In this document: positions 45,540-54,283 of the stretch, piece after piece
How the letters are laid out: the number at the start of each line of letters is the position of its first letter
How positions within the stretch are numbered: the stretch's first letter is position 1
DNA from: Actinomyces sp. B33
GTDB lineage: Bacteria > Actinomycetota > Actinomycetes > Actinomycetales > Actinomycetaceae
Reading direction: 5' to 3'
NCBI RefSeq assembly: GCF_028437565.1
Contig: NZ_JAMRYR010000003.1
Span: forward strand, 372,001-436,000
DNA: 64,000 nucleotides
Translations under genes and position numbers: made by a program
Notes under the pieces: generated by a model
Database searches by the model: none
The model's input: only the letters and a program-made list of their open reading frames with translations
What the model was told of the DNA's origin: nothing

Positions 45540-47095
45540 CGGCCTACCCCCTCGACCGGGCGGATGGCGACGACGTCCTCGCGCAGGCCGATGGTACGCG
45601 CCCAGTCGTCCGGCGAGGAAGTCGCGGCCAGTTCGATGGACTCGCGCGTCTCCTCGTCGACGCCGCGCATGAGGTGCTCGAGGGACAGGCCCGGGGCGCC
45701 TCCCTCGAGGGCCTCCTTGATCGCGTGCTTCTTCGCCCGTTCGACGATGCCCGCGATGAGCGCGCCGGAGACGATGTCGGCCAGGTGGATCGGCCGGACG
45801 GTCCCCGAGGCGAGCGTCGCCTCGAAAAGGGTCGTCGACTCGTCGACGGCGTAGAGGCGGTCGACCGCTGCCGTGATCATCGCGGCGGTGGCCCGATCGG
45901 CGCCCCCGGCCGCGGCCGCCTCGTCCGCGCGGATCGGCAGGTCCCCGGTCAGGTACTTGGAGAAGATGTCGACGGCCCCGTCGCGGTCGGGCCGCTCGAC
46001 GCGGATCCTCACGTCGAGGCGCCCGGGCCGCAGGACCGCCGGGTCGATCATGTCGGCGCGGTTGGAGGCGCCGATGATGACGACGTTGTCGAGGGCCTCG
46101 ACCCCGTCCATCTCGGCGAGGAGCTGGGGGACGATCATCGTCTCGACGTCGCTGGACACGCCGGTCCCGCGCGTGCGGAACAGGGCCTCCATCTCGTCGA
46201 AGAAGATGACGACGGGGACGTCCCCGGCGGCCAGCGATCTGGCGCGCGAGAAGATCGCGCGGATCTGCCGCTCGGTCTCCCCGACGAACTTGTTGAGCAG
46301 CTCGGGGCCCTTGATCGACAGGAAGTAGGTCCGGGCCTGGGATCCCTGTCGGGTCAGGGAGTTCGCGACGGCCTTGGCGATGAGGGTCTTCCCCGATCCG
46401 GGGGGGCCGTACAGGAGGATCCCCTTGGGGGGCCGCAGCCCGTAGGCGCGGTAGAGGTCGGGGTGGCGCAGGGGCAGTTCGATGGCGTCGCGGACCTGCT
46501 GGATCTGCGCGTCGAGGCCGCCGATGTCGGCGTAGGTGGTCTCGGGGGTCTCGGGAGTCAGGAGCTGCTCGACGTCGGAGCGGACGATCCGCTCGAAGGC
46601 GATGCCCGAGCGCAGGTCGACCATGAGGGAGTCCCCGGGGCGCAGGTTCCCGTGGCGCAGGGGCCCGGCGAGGTGGAGCAGGTGCTCCTGCCCGGCGTCG
46701 CCGGCGACGAGGACCCGATCGGGGCCGACGAGCTCGAGGACGGAGGCCATCGAGCCGGTGCGGGTGAAGGAGTCGGGGGCGACGGCGATCATCTTGTCGT
46801 CGACGCGGACCCACTGGCCGTAGGACAGGGCGGCGAGGTCGAGGGCGGGGGCCACGGCCAGCCTCATGCGCCGCCCGTTGACGACGGCGTCGATCTGACG
46901 CGAGGACTGGTCGGCGCCGAGGAACATCGCGAGGGTCTGCGGGGGCCGGTTGACCTCGTGGAGCTGGGCCTGGAGGCGGACCAGCTCGCCGCGGACCTGG
47001 GTCAGCGCCCCGGACAGCCGTCCGTTCTTCTCCTCCAGGGAGACGACGAGGCGCTGGAGCTCGTCGATCCGGTCGGCGCGGGCGTCACTGCTCAT
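45536..47095 (-). CDS. arc: AAA ATPase ARC/Mpa, Pup-recognising unfoldase
   Basis: 519 aa. N-terminal coiled coil (about residues 6-48) that binds Pup, double OB region (about 60-175), AAA domain with Walker A GPPGSGKT (230-237), Walker B VIFFDE (about 296-301) and the arginine finger region in RPGRLDVRIRVERPDR. The C-terminus ends VRPVEGVGR-like (RPVEGVGR) without the GQYL tail used by Mpa to dock onto the 20S proteasome. With no prcBA in the locus it probably acts as a proteasome-independent unfoldase, as in corynebacteria. Overlaps trmI by 11 nt. Confidence 0.95.
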   Translation of the reverse strand: MSSDARADRIDELQRLVVSLEEKNGRLSGALTQVRGELVRLQAQLHEVNRPPQTLAMFLGADQSSRQIDAVVNGRRMRLAVAPALDLAALSYGQWVRVDDKMIAVAPDSFTRTGSMASVLELVGPDRVLVAGDAGQEHLLHLAGPLRHGNLRPGDSLMVDLRSGIAFERIVRSDVEQLLTPETPETTYADIGGLDAQIQQVRDAIELPLRHPDLYRAYGLRPPKGILLYGPPGSGKTLIAKAVANSLTRQGSQARTYFLSIKGPELLNKFVGETERQIRAIFSRARSLAAGDVPVVIFFDEMEALFRTRGTGVSSDVETMIVPQLLAEMDGVEALDNVVIIGASNRADMIDPAVLRPGRLDVRIRVERPDRDGAVDIFSKYLTGDLPIRADEAAAAGGADRATAAMITAAVDRLYAVDESTTLFEATLASGTVRPIHLADIVSGALIAGIVERAKKHAIKEALEGGAPGLSLEHLMRGVDEETRESIELAATSSPDDWARTIGLREDVVAIRPVEGVGR

Positions 47096-48131
47096 CGTCG
47101 CGTCCCTCCTCGCCGCGGCCGGCGACCCAGGTGTCGGCCTGGGCGACGGTGTCGCGCCTCACCTTGCGGATCTTCTTCTCCGAGGAGATCCGCTGCCCGA
47201 CGGCGTCGAGGGACCAGCCCTCCTCGGCGTCCCACTGCCCGCCCAGGCCCTCGGAGGCCTTCGACGGGCGAGTCGAGCGCTCCTGGGGGACGACCCCGGG
47301 GGCGAGGCGGCGGGCGATGAGGAGGAAGCCCGTGTGAGCGACCATCCGGTGCTCGGGGCGCACGGCCAGTCCGTCGAGGTGCCATTGGCGGCGCATGTCC
47401 TCCCAGGCGACGGGGTCCGTGAAGTCGCCGGTGGCGCGCAGGTCCTCGACGAGGCGGGACATCTGAGTGACGGTGGCGACGTAGCAGACGAGGACGCCGC
47501 CGGGGACGAGCGCCCGGGCGACGGCGCGCAGGTTCTCCCAGGGGGCGAGCATGTCGAGGACGATCCGGTCGACCCCTCCCTCGTCGAGGGAGTCGAGGAC
47601 GGCCTCGACGTCGCCGACGCGCAGGTCCCACGCGGGGTGCTCGGCGCCGAACCACAGGTCGACGTTCGCCTTGGCAATGTCGGCGAAGTCCTGGCGGCGC
47701 TCGACGGAGATCAGATGGCCGCAGGGGCCGACGGCGTCGAGGAGCGCCAGGGAGAGGGCGCCGGAGCCGGCACCCGCCTCGACGACGGTCGCCCCCGGGT
47801 AGATGTCCCCCATGTGGGTGATGACGCCGGCGTCCTTGGGGTAGACGACGGCGGCGCCGCGCGGCATCGACATCACGTAGTCGACCTGGAGGGGGCGCAT
47901 GACCTGGAACTGGCGGCCCTCGTCGGTCGTGATCACCTGGCCGTCGGGGCGCCCGATGACGTCGTCGTGGTCGAATCCTCCGCGGGTGGACTGGAAGCGC
48001 CCGCCGGCGACGAGGATCAGCTGGTGGAATCGGCCCTTGGGGTCGCGCACCTGGACGCGGTCCCCCTCGCGCAGGGGGCCCCGCCTCGTCTGCTGGCCGA
48101 TCGGGGCGGTGGTGGTCTTCTCGTCTTTCAT
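47085..48131 (-). CDS. trmI: tRNA (adenine-58-N1)-methyltransferase TrmI
   Basis: 348 aa from the ATG at 48131. Rossmann SAM motif VVEAGAGSGALSLALLDAVG (about residues 115-135), the N-terminal beta-barrel part (RRGPLREGDRVQVRDPKGR) and DRIVLDMLAPWENL, typical for the bacterial enzyme that makes m1A58 in the tRNA T-loop. A hydrophilic C-terminal extension of about 75 residues follows. trmI beside arc is a conserved actinobacterial arrangement. Confidence 0.95.
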   Translation of the reverse strand: MKDEKTTTAPIGQQTRRGPLREGDRVQVRDPKGRFHQLILVAGGRFQSTRGGFDHDDVIGRPDGQVITTDEGRQFQVMRPLQVDYVMSMPRGAAVVYPKDAGVITHMGDIYPGATVVEAGAGSGALSLALLDAVGPCGHLISVERRQDFADIAKANVDLWFGAEHPAWDLRVGDVEAVLDSLDEGGVDRIVLDMLAPWENLRAVARALVPGGVLVCYVATVTQMSRLVEDLRATGDFTDPVAWEDMRRQWHLDGLAVRPEHRMVAHTGFLLIARRLAPGVVPQERSTRPSKASEGLGGQWDAEEGWSLDAVGQRISSEKKIRKVRRDTVAQADTWVAGRGEEGRDDEQ

Positions 48132-48144
48132 CGGTGGAATCCTA
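48132..48144 (-). promoter_or_regulatory. Putative leaderless promoter -10 box for trmI-arc-dop-pup-pafA
   Basis: TAGGAT at 48144-48139 (minus strand), 7 nt, then the trmI ATG. It may drive the whole pupylation operon, whose genes overlap or are closely spaced. Confidence 0.5.
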
Positions 48145-48196
48145 TCGCGCCTGGGCCCAAGGGCCCGGGGAGGACGCAGATGCGGACGGCGGACGA

Positions 48197-48209
48197 TAGC
48201 GTTGACCCC
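48197..48209 (+). promoter_or_regulatory. Putative leaderless promoter -10 box for the RecB-like gene
   Basis: TAGCGT (48197-48202), 7 nt, then ATG at 48210. It is divergent from the trmI box in a 78-bp gap. Confidence 0.4.
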
Positions 48210-49049
48210 ATGACCGCCCCCTCCCCCGCCCCTTCGCGCCTGCCGGCCCTGTCGGCCTCGCGCGCCAAGGAGTACCAGCGCTGCCCCCTCCAGTACCGCC
48301 TCCACGTCGTCGACCGGATCGTCGAGCCCGCGACCCGGGCGACGGCCATGGGCACCCTGATCCACTCCGTCCTCGAGGACCTCTTCGACTTCCCCGCCGT
48401 CGAGCGCACGGACGAGCGCGCCCAGGAGATCCTCGGCTCGCGGTGGGAGCAGATGTCGCAGGACCCCGGGGTCGCCTCCCTCTTCGAGGACGACTCCGAT
48501 CGCGCCTCGTGGCTGGCCTCGACGCGGGAGGTCCTCGCCGGCTACTTCCGCGTGGAGGACCCGACGCGCCTCGAACCGGCGGCCCGCGAAGAGCGCATCG
48601 AGGCAGTGACCCCCGAGGGGGTGCGACTGCGCGGGTTCGTCGATCGGATCGACGCGGCCCCGACCGGGGCGCTGCGCGTCGTCGACTACAAGACCGGCAA
48701 GGCGCCGAGCCCGCGCTTCCAGGACGAGGCCCTCTTCCAGATGCGCTTCTACGCGCTCCTCCTCCAGCTCACCCGCGCGCTCCCGGCGCGCACCCAGCTC
48801 CTCTACCTCAAAGCCGGGCAGGTCCTGACGATGGACCCGCGCGCCGACGACATCGACCGGTTCCGCCAGCGGATCGTCGACCTGTGGGGGAGCATCGAGG
48901 CCGATGCCCGTCGGGGGGAGTTCCCCCCTCGGCGCAACCCCCTGTGCAACTGGTGCGGGGTACGGGCCCTGTGCCCGCTCTTCGAGGGGACCCCTCCCCC
49001 GCTCGACGAGCGCAGGATCGAGTGGCTCCTGTCCACCCGCGTCGCGTAG
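48210..49049 (+). CDS. RecB-like PD-(D/E)XK nuclease with probable Fe-S cluster
   Basis: 279 aa. The nuclease core has His in ATAMGTLIHSVLEDLF (about residues 47-62), Asp in GFVDRIDAA and the DYKTGK motif (about 161-166). Four cysteines, one in YQRCPLQYR and three in LCNWCGVRALCPLF, match the AddB/Cas4-type iron-sulfur staple. Stand-alone proteins of this type are conserved in actinobacteria next to the proteasome/pup locus. Probably acts in DNA repair. The start at 48210 is where the family begins; the frame is open further upstream in trmI antisense. Confidence 0.92.
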   Translation: MTAPSPAPSRLPALSASRAKEYQRCPLQYRLHVVDRIVEPATRATAMGTLIHSVLEDLFDFPAVERTDERAQEILGSRWEQMSQDPGVASLFEDDSDRASWLASTREVLAGYFRVEDPTRLEPAAREERIEAVTPEGVRLRGFVDRIDAAPTGALRVVDYKTGKAPSPRFQDEALFQMRFYALLLQLTRALPARTQLLYLKAGQVLTMDPRADDIDRFRQRIVDLWGSIEADARRGEFPPRRNPLCNWCGVRALCPLFEGTPPPLDERRIEWLLSTRVA

Positions 49050-49059
49050 GCCCGCAGCC

Positions 49060-49740
49060 TCAATCCTCGAACTCGTCGATGCGCTCGCCCGCGGCGAGGC
49101 GTTCGAGGACCGTGGCCGTCAACGACTCCAACGACGTCAGGCGCGAGTAGTCGGCGCTCGGCCCGATCGGCAGCACCCCGGGGATGACGACGACGCGGGC
49201 CCCGGAGGCCAGGCCCGCCCGGATCCCCGTCGGGGAGTCCTCGACGACGAGGCAGTCGCCGATGGGGGCTCCCAGCCGACGGGCGGCCTCGAGATAGGCG
49301 TCCGGCGCGGGCTTGGGCCGATCGACCTCGTCGCCGGCGACGACCAGGTCGAAGCCCCCCGCGGGTGCGCCGTCGGCGACGGTTCGGGCGATCCGCGCCC
49401 ACGCGGAGGTCACCAGGGCCAGGGGGATCCCCAGGGAGCGGGTCCTCGCGATGAAGTCCGGGGCCGCGGGCATCCACGGCGGTCCCGAGGCCTCGATCTT
49501 CGCGGCGACCCGCTCGACGAGGTCGATCTCCATCTGCTCGGGGTCGCGGGTTCGGGCGGCCGCGGCGAGCATGACGTCGATCGTGCGGCGCAGGGGGCCT
49601 CCGATCATCTGCTCGCGCATCCGGGGCGTCAGCGTCCCCCCGAGCTCGGCCAGGAGCGCGGCCTCGGACTCCTCCCAATAGGGCTCGGTATCGACCATGG
49701 TGCCGTCCTGGTCGACGAGCAGGGCCGCGGGCAGGCTCAT
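49060..49740 (-). CDS. HAD-family hydrolase (beta-phosphoglucomutase-like)
   Basis: 226 aa. Motif [15 protein letters not shown] (about residues 6-19) has the two Asp residues, motif II is VTSAW, motif III Lys is in [18 protein letters not shown] and motif IV in [12 protein letters not shown], the subfamily I signature of small phosphatases. The cap helices lie at about 20-85. Its ATG at 49740 overlaps the uppP stop as ATGA. Substrate unknown. It converges on the RecB-like gene with only 10 nt between. Confidence 0.92.
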   Translation of the reverse strand: MSLPAALLVDQDGTMVDTEPYWEESEAALLAELGGTLTPRMREQMIGGPLRRTIDVMLAAAARTRDPEQMEIDLVERVAAKIEASGPPWMPAAPDFIARTRSLGIPLALVTSAWARIARTVADGAPAGGFDLVVAGDEVDRPKPAPDAYLEAARRLGAPIGDCLVVEDSPTGIRAGLASGARVVVIPGVLPIGPSADYSRLTSLESLTATVLERLAAGERIDEFED

Positions 49741-50621
49741 GCGAGGGCCCCCGCGGCCTGCGCAAGCGCGACGGGCGAGGCCCCCCCGGCGTCCAGGACC
49801 CCCGTCAGGAGGAGCACCGCGACGACGAGCGCCAAAACGATGCGGTACCACACGAACGGCATGTACGACTTCGTCGAGATCAGCTTGAGGAACCAGATGA
49901 TGCACGCCCACCCGACGCCGAAGGCGATGACGGTCGCGACGGCCGTCGGACCGGCGTCGACGCTCTCCCCACCGGCGACGACCTTGACGACCTTGTACAG
50001 CCCCGACGCGAAGACCGCGGGCATGGCCAAGAGGAACGAGTAGCGGGCGGCGGCCTCGCGCGTGTAGCCCAGGAGGCGCCCCATGGTGATCGTCCCCCCC
50101 GAGCGGGACACCCCGGGGATCAGCGCCATCGCCTGCGCCAAGCCGAAGAGCACCGCGTCGCGCCACGTCATCGCGTCGAGGGTCTGAGTCTGCCGGCACA
50201 GTCGGTCGGCCGCCCCCAGGAGGATGCCGAAGAGGGCGAGCATGCCGACGGTGATCCACAGGTTGCGGAACGACGAGTCGATCCAGTCCTCCAGGAGGAG
50301 CCCGAGGACGGCGATGGGGATCGACCCGACGATGATCATCCACCCCATGCGCGCATCCGGGTCCGACGAGGGCAGCCGCCTGTCGGTCGGCACGACCGGC
50401 AGCGCCCGGGCCCAGCGCCCGATGATCCGCACGATGTCCTTCCAGAAGACGATGAGGACGGCCGTCTCCGTTCCCAGCTGCGTGATCGCGGTGAACGCGG
50501 CCCCGGGGTCGGCCGATCCGACCAGGTCGCCGAAGATCCGCAGGTGCGCCGACGAGGAGACCGGGAGGAACTCGGTCAGGCCCTGGAGGAGGCCGAGGAG
50601 GATCGCATCGAGCCAGTTCAT
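49737..50621 (-). CDS. uppP: Undecaprenyl-diphosphatase
   Basis: 294 aa integral membrane protein with about eight helices. Recycles the lipid carrier of peptidoglycan synthesis; also called BacA for bacitracin resistance. Motifs [17 protein letters not shown] near the start and [18 protein letters not shown] (about residues 165-182) contain the catalytic residues. The ATG at 50621 gives the usual start [14 protein letters not shown] and lies 7 nt after TAGAGT; a GTG three codons upstream would overlap that box. Confidence 0.96.
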   Translation of the reverse strand: MNWLDAILLGLLQGLTEFLPVSSSAHLRIFGDLVGSADPGAAFTAITQLGTETAVLIVFWKDIVRIIGRWARALPVVPTDRRLPSSDPDARMGWMIIVGSIPIAVLGLLLEDWIDSSFRNLWITVGMLALFGILLGAADRLCRQTQTLDAMTWRDAVLFGLAQAMALIPGVSRSGGTITMGRLLGYTREAAARYSFLLAMPAVFASGLYKVVKVVAGGESVDAGPTAVATVIAFGVGWACIIWFLKLISTKSYMPFVWYRIVLALVVAVLLLTGVLDAGGASPVALAQAAGALA

Positions 50622-50634
50622 GCGACACACTCTA
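50622..50634 (-). promoter_or_regulatory. Putative leaderless promoter -10 box for uppP
   Basis: TAGAGT at 50634-50629 (minus strand) with 7 nt to the uppP ATG. Confidence 0.45.
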
Positions 50635-50698
50635 CGGGCCGACCCATCGCCCGGTGCCCCGCCGATGGCGGCGCGGGACTGTGGGAACCCCCACGACG

Positions 50699-50710
50699 TA
50701 GGCTGGGCGC
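50699..50710 (+). promoter_or_regulatory. Putative leaderless promoter -10 box for the AKR-like gene
   Basis: TAGGCT (50699-50704), 6 nt, then ATG at 50711. Confidence 0.5.
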
Positions 50711-51661
50711 ATGCGGATCAGACACTGCGGATCGACGGGCCTGCGCCTGTCCGAACTGGGCCTGGGGGCGGCGACGTGGGGGCGCGACACCGACGCACTC
50801 GAGGCCATCGACATGCTCAAGCTGTTCCTCGACGCGGGGGGCAGCTTCATCGAGGCCTCCGGTCTCGCCGGCAACGGCATGGCCGTCGACGTCGTCGCCC
50901 AGGGACTGGCCGCCTGCGGGCGCCACCGGGTGTCCCTCGTGTGGCGCGGGGGCGTCCGGCCCGACGGCCCCGGGGCGTGGGCGGCCTCGGGAGGGCGAGG
51001 CGACATGCTGCGCTCCCTCGACGACTCGCTGGCCCGTCTGGGGACCGACTACGTCGACGTGTGGCTCGGCGAGCCCGATCCGCGCGTCCCCCTGCACGAG
51101 ACCCTCGAGGCCCTCGAAACGGCCCGCCGCTCGGGGCGCGCCCACTACGTCGGCCTCTCCCATGCGCCGACGTGGCCCCTCGTCGAGGCCCTGGTCCGCG
51201 CCGAGCTCACCGCAGAGGCGCCCCTGGCCCTCGTGGAGGACGAGTTCTCCCTCCTGTCGACCGGGGCCGCCCCGACCGTCGGCGCGCTCGCCGCCAGGGG
51301 CGTCGGCTTCCTCGTCCACTCCCCCCTCGCCGCTGGAGTCCTCACCGGCAAGTACCGGCACACCACACCACCGGATTCCCGCGCGGCCTCGTCCCACCTG
51401 CGCGCGAGCGTCGACCCCTACTTGGGAGAGGCCAGCCGGGGCGTCGTCGAGGCCGTCGTCCGGGCCGCCGAGGGGCTGGACCGCGCGCCCCTGGACGTGG
51501 CCCTCGCGTGGGCCAGGGACTTCCCGGGGGTGTCCTGCGTGGTCGTCGGGCCCCGAACGGTGCGCCAGCTCGACCAGATCCTTGAGGCCGACGGGCCGCT
51601 GCCCGCGCCGATCCGCCAGGTCCTCGACGAGGTCGCCGGCGTGGGGGCCGCCGTCGTCTGA
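50711..51661 (+). CDS. Aldo/keto reductase-fold protein lacking the catalytic tetrad
   Basis: 316 aa, clearly AKR-shaped: start [36 protein letters not shown], and the C-terminal cofactor segment [14 protein letters not shown]. By alignment with ordinary AKRs the catalytic Asp and Tyr site (usually FIDTADxYG) reads FIEASGLAG, the Lys site reads LVWRGG and the His site (LHRPDP) reads LGEPDP. All four tetrad residues seem lost, so it may be non-enzymatic, such as a regulator or NADP sensor. GC-rich host composition, so not obviously foreign. Confidence 0.82.
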   Translation: MRIRHCGSTGLRLSELGLGAATWGRDTDALEAIDMLKLFLDAGGSFIEASGLAGNGMAVDVVAQGLAACGRHRVSLVWRGGVRPDGPGAWAASGGRGDMLRSLDDSLARLGTDYVDVWLGEPDPRVPLHETLEALETARRSGRAHYVGLSHAPTWPLVEALVRAELTAEAPLALVEDEFSLLSTGAAPTVGALAARGVGFLVHSPLAAGVLTGKYRHTTPPDSRAASSHLRASVDPYLGEASRGVVEAVVRAAEGLDRAPLDVALAWARDFPGVSCVVVGPRTVRQLDQILEADGPLPAPIRQVLDEVAGVGAAVV

Positions 51662-51682
51662 GAGGACGGAGCCCTCATAATG

Positions 51683-51724
51683 CCGCGGGGCGCCGTCCCG
51701 GGGTCCCGGGTCGGCGCCCCGCGG
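51683..51724. terminator. Bidirectional terminator hairpin
   Basis: Perfect 13-bp repeat CCGCGGGGCGCCG (51683-51695) with its complement (51712-51724) and a loop that can itself pair CCCGGGG with CCCGGG. It lies between two convergent genes. Confidence 0.75.
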
Positions 51725-51738
51725 GCGTTCGCCTGCGG

Positions 51739-52029
51739 TCAGTCGTCGATGTCGACGAACTCGTCGTCGTCATCGGGGTCGAGGTCGTCCCCGTCCTCGT
51801 CCTCCTCGTCGTCAAGATCATCGTCGAGGTCGTCGTCGAGCAGGTCGAAGGGCAGCTCGGCCCCGAACCTGGTGAAGAGCTCGTCGTCGTAGGTGAAGAA
51901 AGCATCGCGCAGGGCCTCCTCGGCGGCATCGAGGGCCTCCGGATCGGCGTCGGCCTGCGACGAGATCTCGTAATGGCGCTCGAAGGCATCGATGAGCCGG
52001 GTCAGGGCGCGGCGGGGATCAACAGTCAT
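51739..52029 (-). CDS. Small acidic protein of unknown function
   Basis: 96 aa. The N-terminal 60 residues are predicted helical (RRALTRLIDAFERHYEISSQ, ALDAAEEALRDAFFTYDDEL) and the last 33 are almost only Asp, Glu and Leu, ending in FVDIDD. I recognise it only as a conserved actinobacterial hypothetical type, sometimes labelled primosomal or DNA primase-like without proof. The ATG follows TAGGAT by 6 nt, which supports it as a real gene. Confidence 0.8.
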   Translation of the reverse strand: MTVDPRRALTRLIDAFERHYEISSQADADPEALDAAEEALRDAFFTYDDELFTRFGAELPFDLLDDDLDDDLDDEEDEDGDDLDPDDDDEFVDIDD

Positions 52030-52041
52030 ATGACGATCCTA
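52030..52041 (-). promoter_or_regulatory. Putative leaderless promoter -10 box for the small acidic protein gene
   Basis: TAGGAT at 52041-52036 (minus strand), 6 nt, then ATG at 52029. Confidence 0.5.
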
Positions 52042-52061
52042 TCGTCGTGCGGCGAGCCGAA

Positions 52062-53159
52062 TCACGGCAGATTGAGTTGCGAGCGGATAACGGACACCAT
52101 GAGGTCGGCGCCCTTGATCTCGGCGGTCTGGTCCGCGCCGAGGATCCGCGTGGACCCGTCGGCGTCGAGGAGCTGGGAGGCCCCCATGTTCGGGCCGAGG
52201 GGCAGAATCACCCATTCCTTCGTCGGCTGGTAGACGGCGTCCGGCTCCTCCCCCTCGATCTGGGAGGAGATGTTCGCGATGACGATCCGGGCCTGCTGGC
52301 GGGCCGCGTCCGCGCGCTTGGACTCGCGCACGTCGGTCAGGTCGCCGACGGCGTAGGCGTTCGAATGCCCCGTGATCTGCAGGGTCGGCTCCATCCGGAT
52401 GGCCCCGGAGGGCAGCAGCGCGTCCTCGTACCCGGTCCCGGCCAGGAACCCCGAGTTCGGCCGCGACCCGTAGCACTGGAACCAGATGTCCCCCTCGACC
52501 TCGTCGCCGTTCTTCGTGGAGACCTGGAAGTGGCCGAGCTGGCCGACGTTGTGGGGAGGCAGGAACGCCAGTTCGGAGCCGGTGATGACGCGGACGCCGA
52601 GCTCGTCGAGCTGCTCGACGATCTGGGCGCGCAGCTCGTCGGTGTACCCGGGGGTCGACAGGATCTCGTCGGCCTTCTCGACGATGGTGATCTCAAGATC
52701 GGGGTAGGCGTTGGCGAGCTCCCCGGTCAGCTCGATGCCGACGGTCCCCCCGCCGACGATCATCACCGACCGGGCGCCGGCGAGGTTCTCGTGGAGCTGC
52801 TCGAGGCGGGCCTTGGCGACCTGGGTCTTCGACGACGAGTACTTCGCGGGGAACGGGTAGGTCGATCCCGTGGCGAGGACCACGTAGTCGGCCTCGATGG
52901 GGTCGCGTCCGAAGACGTGGACGGTCGTCCCGTCGACGCGGGAGACGGTGCCCTGGATGAACTCCCCGCGGGCGAGCAGGTTCGTGTAGGGCATGAAGAT
53001 CGCGTGCTCCCACACCTGGTCGACCGCGGCGCGCAGGGCGCCGGCGTGGTGGACGAATTGGTCCTTCTGCTCGATGAGAACGACGTCCGCGATCGGGTCG
53101 AGTCCCTTGGCGACGGTGATCCCGCCGTAGCCCCCGCCGATGACGACAACGCGCGCCAT
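52062..53159 (-). CDS. NDH-2/FSP1-like FAD-dependent pyridine nucleotide-disulfide oxidoreductase
   Basis: 365 aa from the ATG at 53159 (ribosome site AAGGAG). FAD-binding start MARVVVIGGGYGGITVAKGL, second dinucleotide motif VMIVGGGTVGIELTGELA (about residues 131-148) for NAD(P)H, and the FAD-end motif NAYAVGDLTDV (about 272-282). No redox-active CxxC and no clear membrane helix, so it is closer to the AIF2/FSP1-type quinone reductases than to a disulfide reductase. It probably moves electrons from NAD(P)H to a quinone at the membrane. Confidence 0.88.
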   Translation of the reverse strand: MARVVVIGGGYGGITVAKGLDPIADVVLIEQKDQFVHHAGALRAAVDQVWEHAIFMPYTNLLARGEFIQGTVSRVDGTTVHVFGRDPIEADYVVLATGSTYPFPAKYSSSKTQVAKARLEQLHENLAGARSVMIVGGGTVGIELTGELANAYPDLEITIVEKADEILSTPGYTDELRAQIVEQLDELGVRVITGSELAFLPPHNVGQLGHFQVSTKNGDEVEGDIWFQCYGSRPNSGFLAGTGYEDALLPSGAIRMEPTLQITGHSNAYAVGDLTDVRESKRADAARQQARIVIANISSQIEGEEPDAVYQPTKEWVILPLGPNMGASQLLDADGSTRILGADQTAEIKGADLMVSVIRSQLNLP

Positions 53160-53230
53160 ATCAGTCTCCTTCACGTAGGTTGGGCCATATCTTCTCACCC
53201 CGGGCCAGAATGCGCTCGGGACGGAGGGCC

Positions 53231-54283
53231 TCAGATGCTCCGGCCGATCCCCAGCGCGCGGGCGACGTCCGGGGCGAAGAAGTCCGGGCCCTTGAGGACC
53301 TTGCCGTCCTCGCGCAGTTTGACCGACCCGTCGGGCATGAGCTTGGACAGGTTCGAGGCCTGGACCTCGGCGAGCACGGCGTCCAGGTCGATCCCCGATT
53401 CGAGGGCCATCCCGTAGATGACGTAGACGAGGTCGGCGAGGGCGTCGGCGGTCTCGACGAGATCGCGGGTGGCGTCGTCGGCGTCGACGGCCCGTTCGAC
53501 GGCCTCCTCGACGAGGTCGCGGGCGCTGTCCCCGTAGACGGCGCCCATGAGCTCGGCGAATTCCTCGCAGATGAGGGACATGCGCATCCCGAGGCGCTCG
53601 TAGTCGAGCGTCGGCGCCTCTGCGGACCCCAGGCGCACGGGCATCGAATAGGTCCGGTGGAACTGCTCGACGAGCGCCATCGGGCGGGAGGGGTCGAGGG
53701 CGGGGCCGCTGGCGGCCGCGGGGCCGGGGCCGTCCCAGGGGGCCGCCGGCTCCATGGGCTCGCCCGCGAGGATCGCCGCCTGCCACAGGTCGGGCTTGTC
53801 CCGGCGGCGGCGCACCCCCTCGCGCGCGAGACCGGCGCGCCACGCGGGCTTCCACGAGGCCCAGTTGCCGACGTGGGCGTACCACTCGACGCGGTCGGCC
53901 CCCATCGTCTCGAAGGCCGCGACGACCGCCAGGCGGACGGCCTCGGTCATCACCCCGCGGCCGCGGTGCCGGGCATCGACGAAATAGGCGAGTTCGAGGC
54001 TGGAGCGATCCCGCACTCCCCGGATCAGTTCGAGGCGGCCGATGAGGGTCCCGTCCGCGCGGTCGCGGATCGCCCAGTCGGCGCTCCCGCCCTCCCATTT
54101 GGCGGCCGAGCCGGCGAGATTCTCGCGGGCCATGTCGAGCCGGTAGGGCGTGGGGATCTGCGTCGTGTCAGAGATCCGGGGGTCGGACAGGATGGCGGCG
54201 GTCAGGTCCTGGGCGTCGTCCATGCCGATGGGCACGAGGCGGATCGTCTCTCCGTCGACGCTGAAGGGGGGGATGGCGCTCAC
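53231..54283 (-). CDS. Fusion of GNAT acetyltransferase and MazG-like NTP pyrophosphohydrolase
   Basis: 350 aa from the GTG at 54283, which overlaps the next gene as GTGA. Residues about 5-165 are a GNAT N-acetyltransferase of the RimJ type (IRLVPIGMDDAQDL, the acetyl-CoA loop in DARHRGRGVMTEAVRLAVVAAF). Residues about 205-350 are an all-alpha MazG-like domain with EExxE in ICEEFAELMGAVYG and ExxD in LVETADALADLVYVIYGMA. The link is a Pro/Ala/Gly-rich region (about 180-205). The combination is unusual; a house-cleaning role for modified nucleotides plus acetylation is only a guess. Confidence 0.85.
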   Translation of the reverse strand: MSAIPPFSVDGETIRLVPIGMDDAQDLTAAILSDPRISDTTQIPTPYRLDMARENLAGSAAKWEGGSADWAIRDRADGTLIGRLELIRGVRDRSSLELAYFVDARHRGRGVMTEAVRLAVVAAFETMGADRVEWYAHVGNWASWKPAWRAGLAREGVRRRRDKPDLWQAAILAGEPMEPAAPWDGPGPAAASGPALDPSRPMALVEQFHRTYSMPVRLGSAEAPTLDYERLGMRMSLICEEFAELMGAVYGDSARDLVEEAVERAVDADDATRDLVETADALADLVYVIYGMALESGIDLDAVLAEVQASNLSKLMPDGSVKLREDGKVLKGPDFFAPDVARALGIGRSI

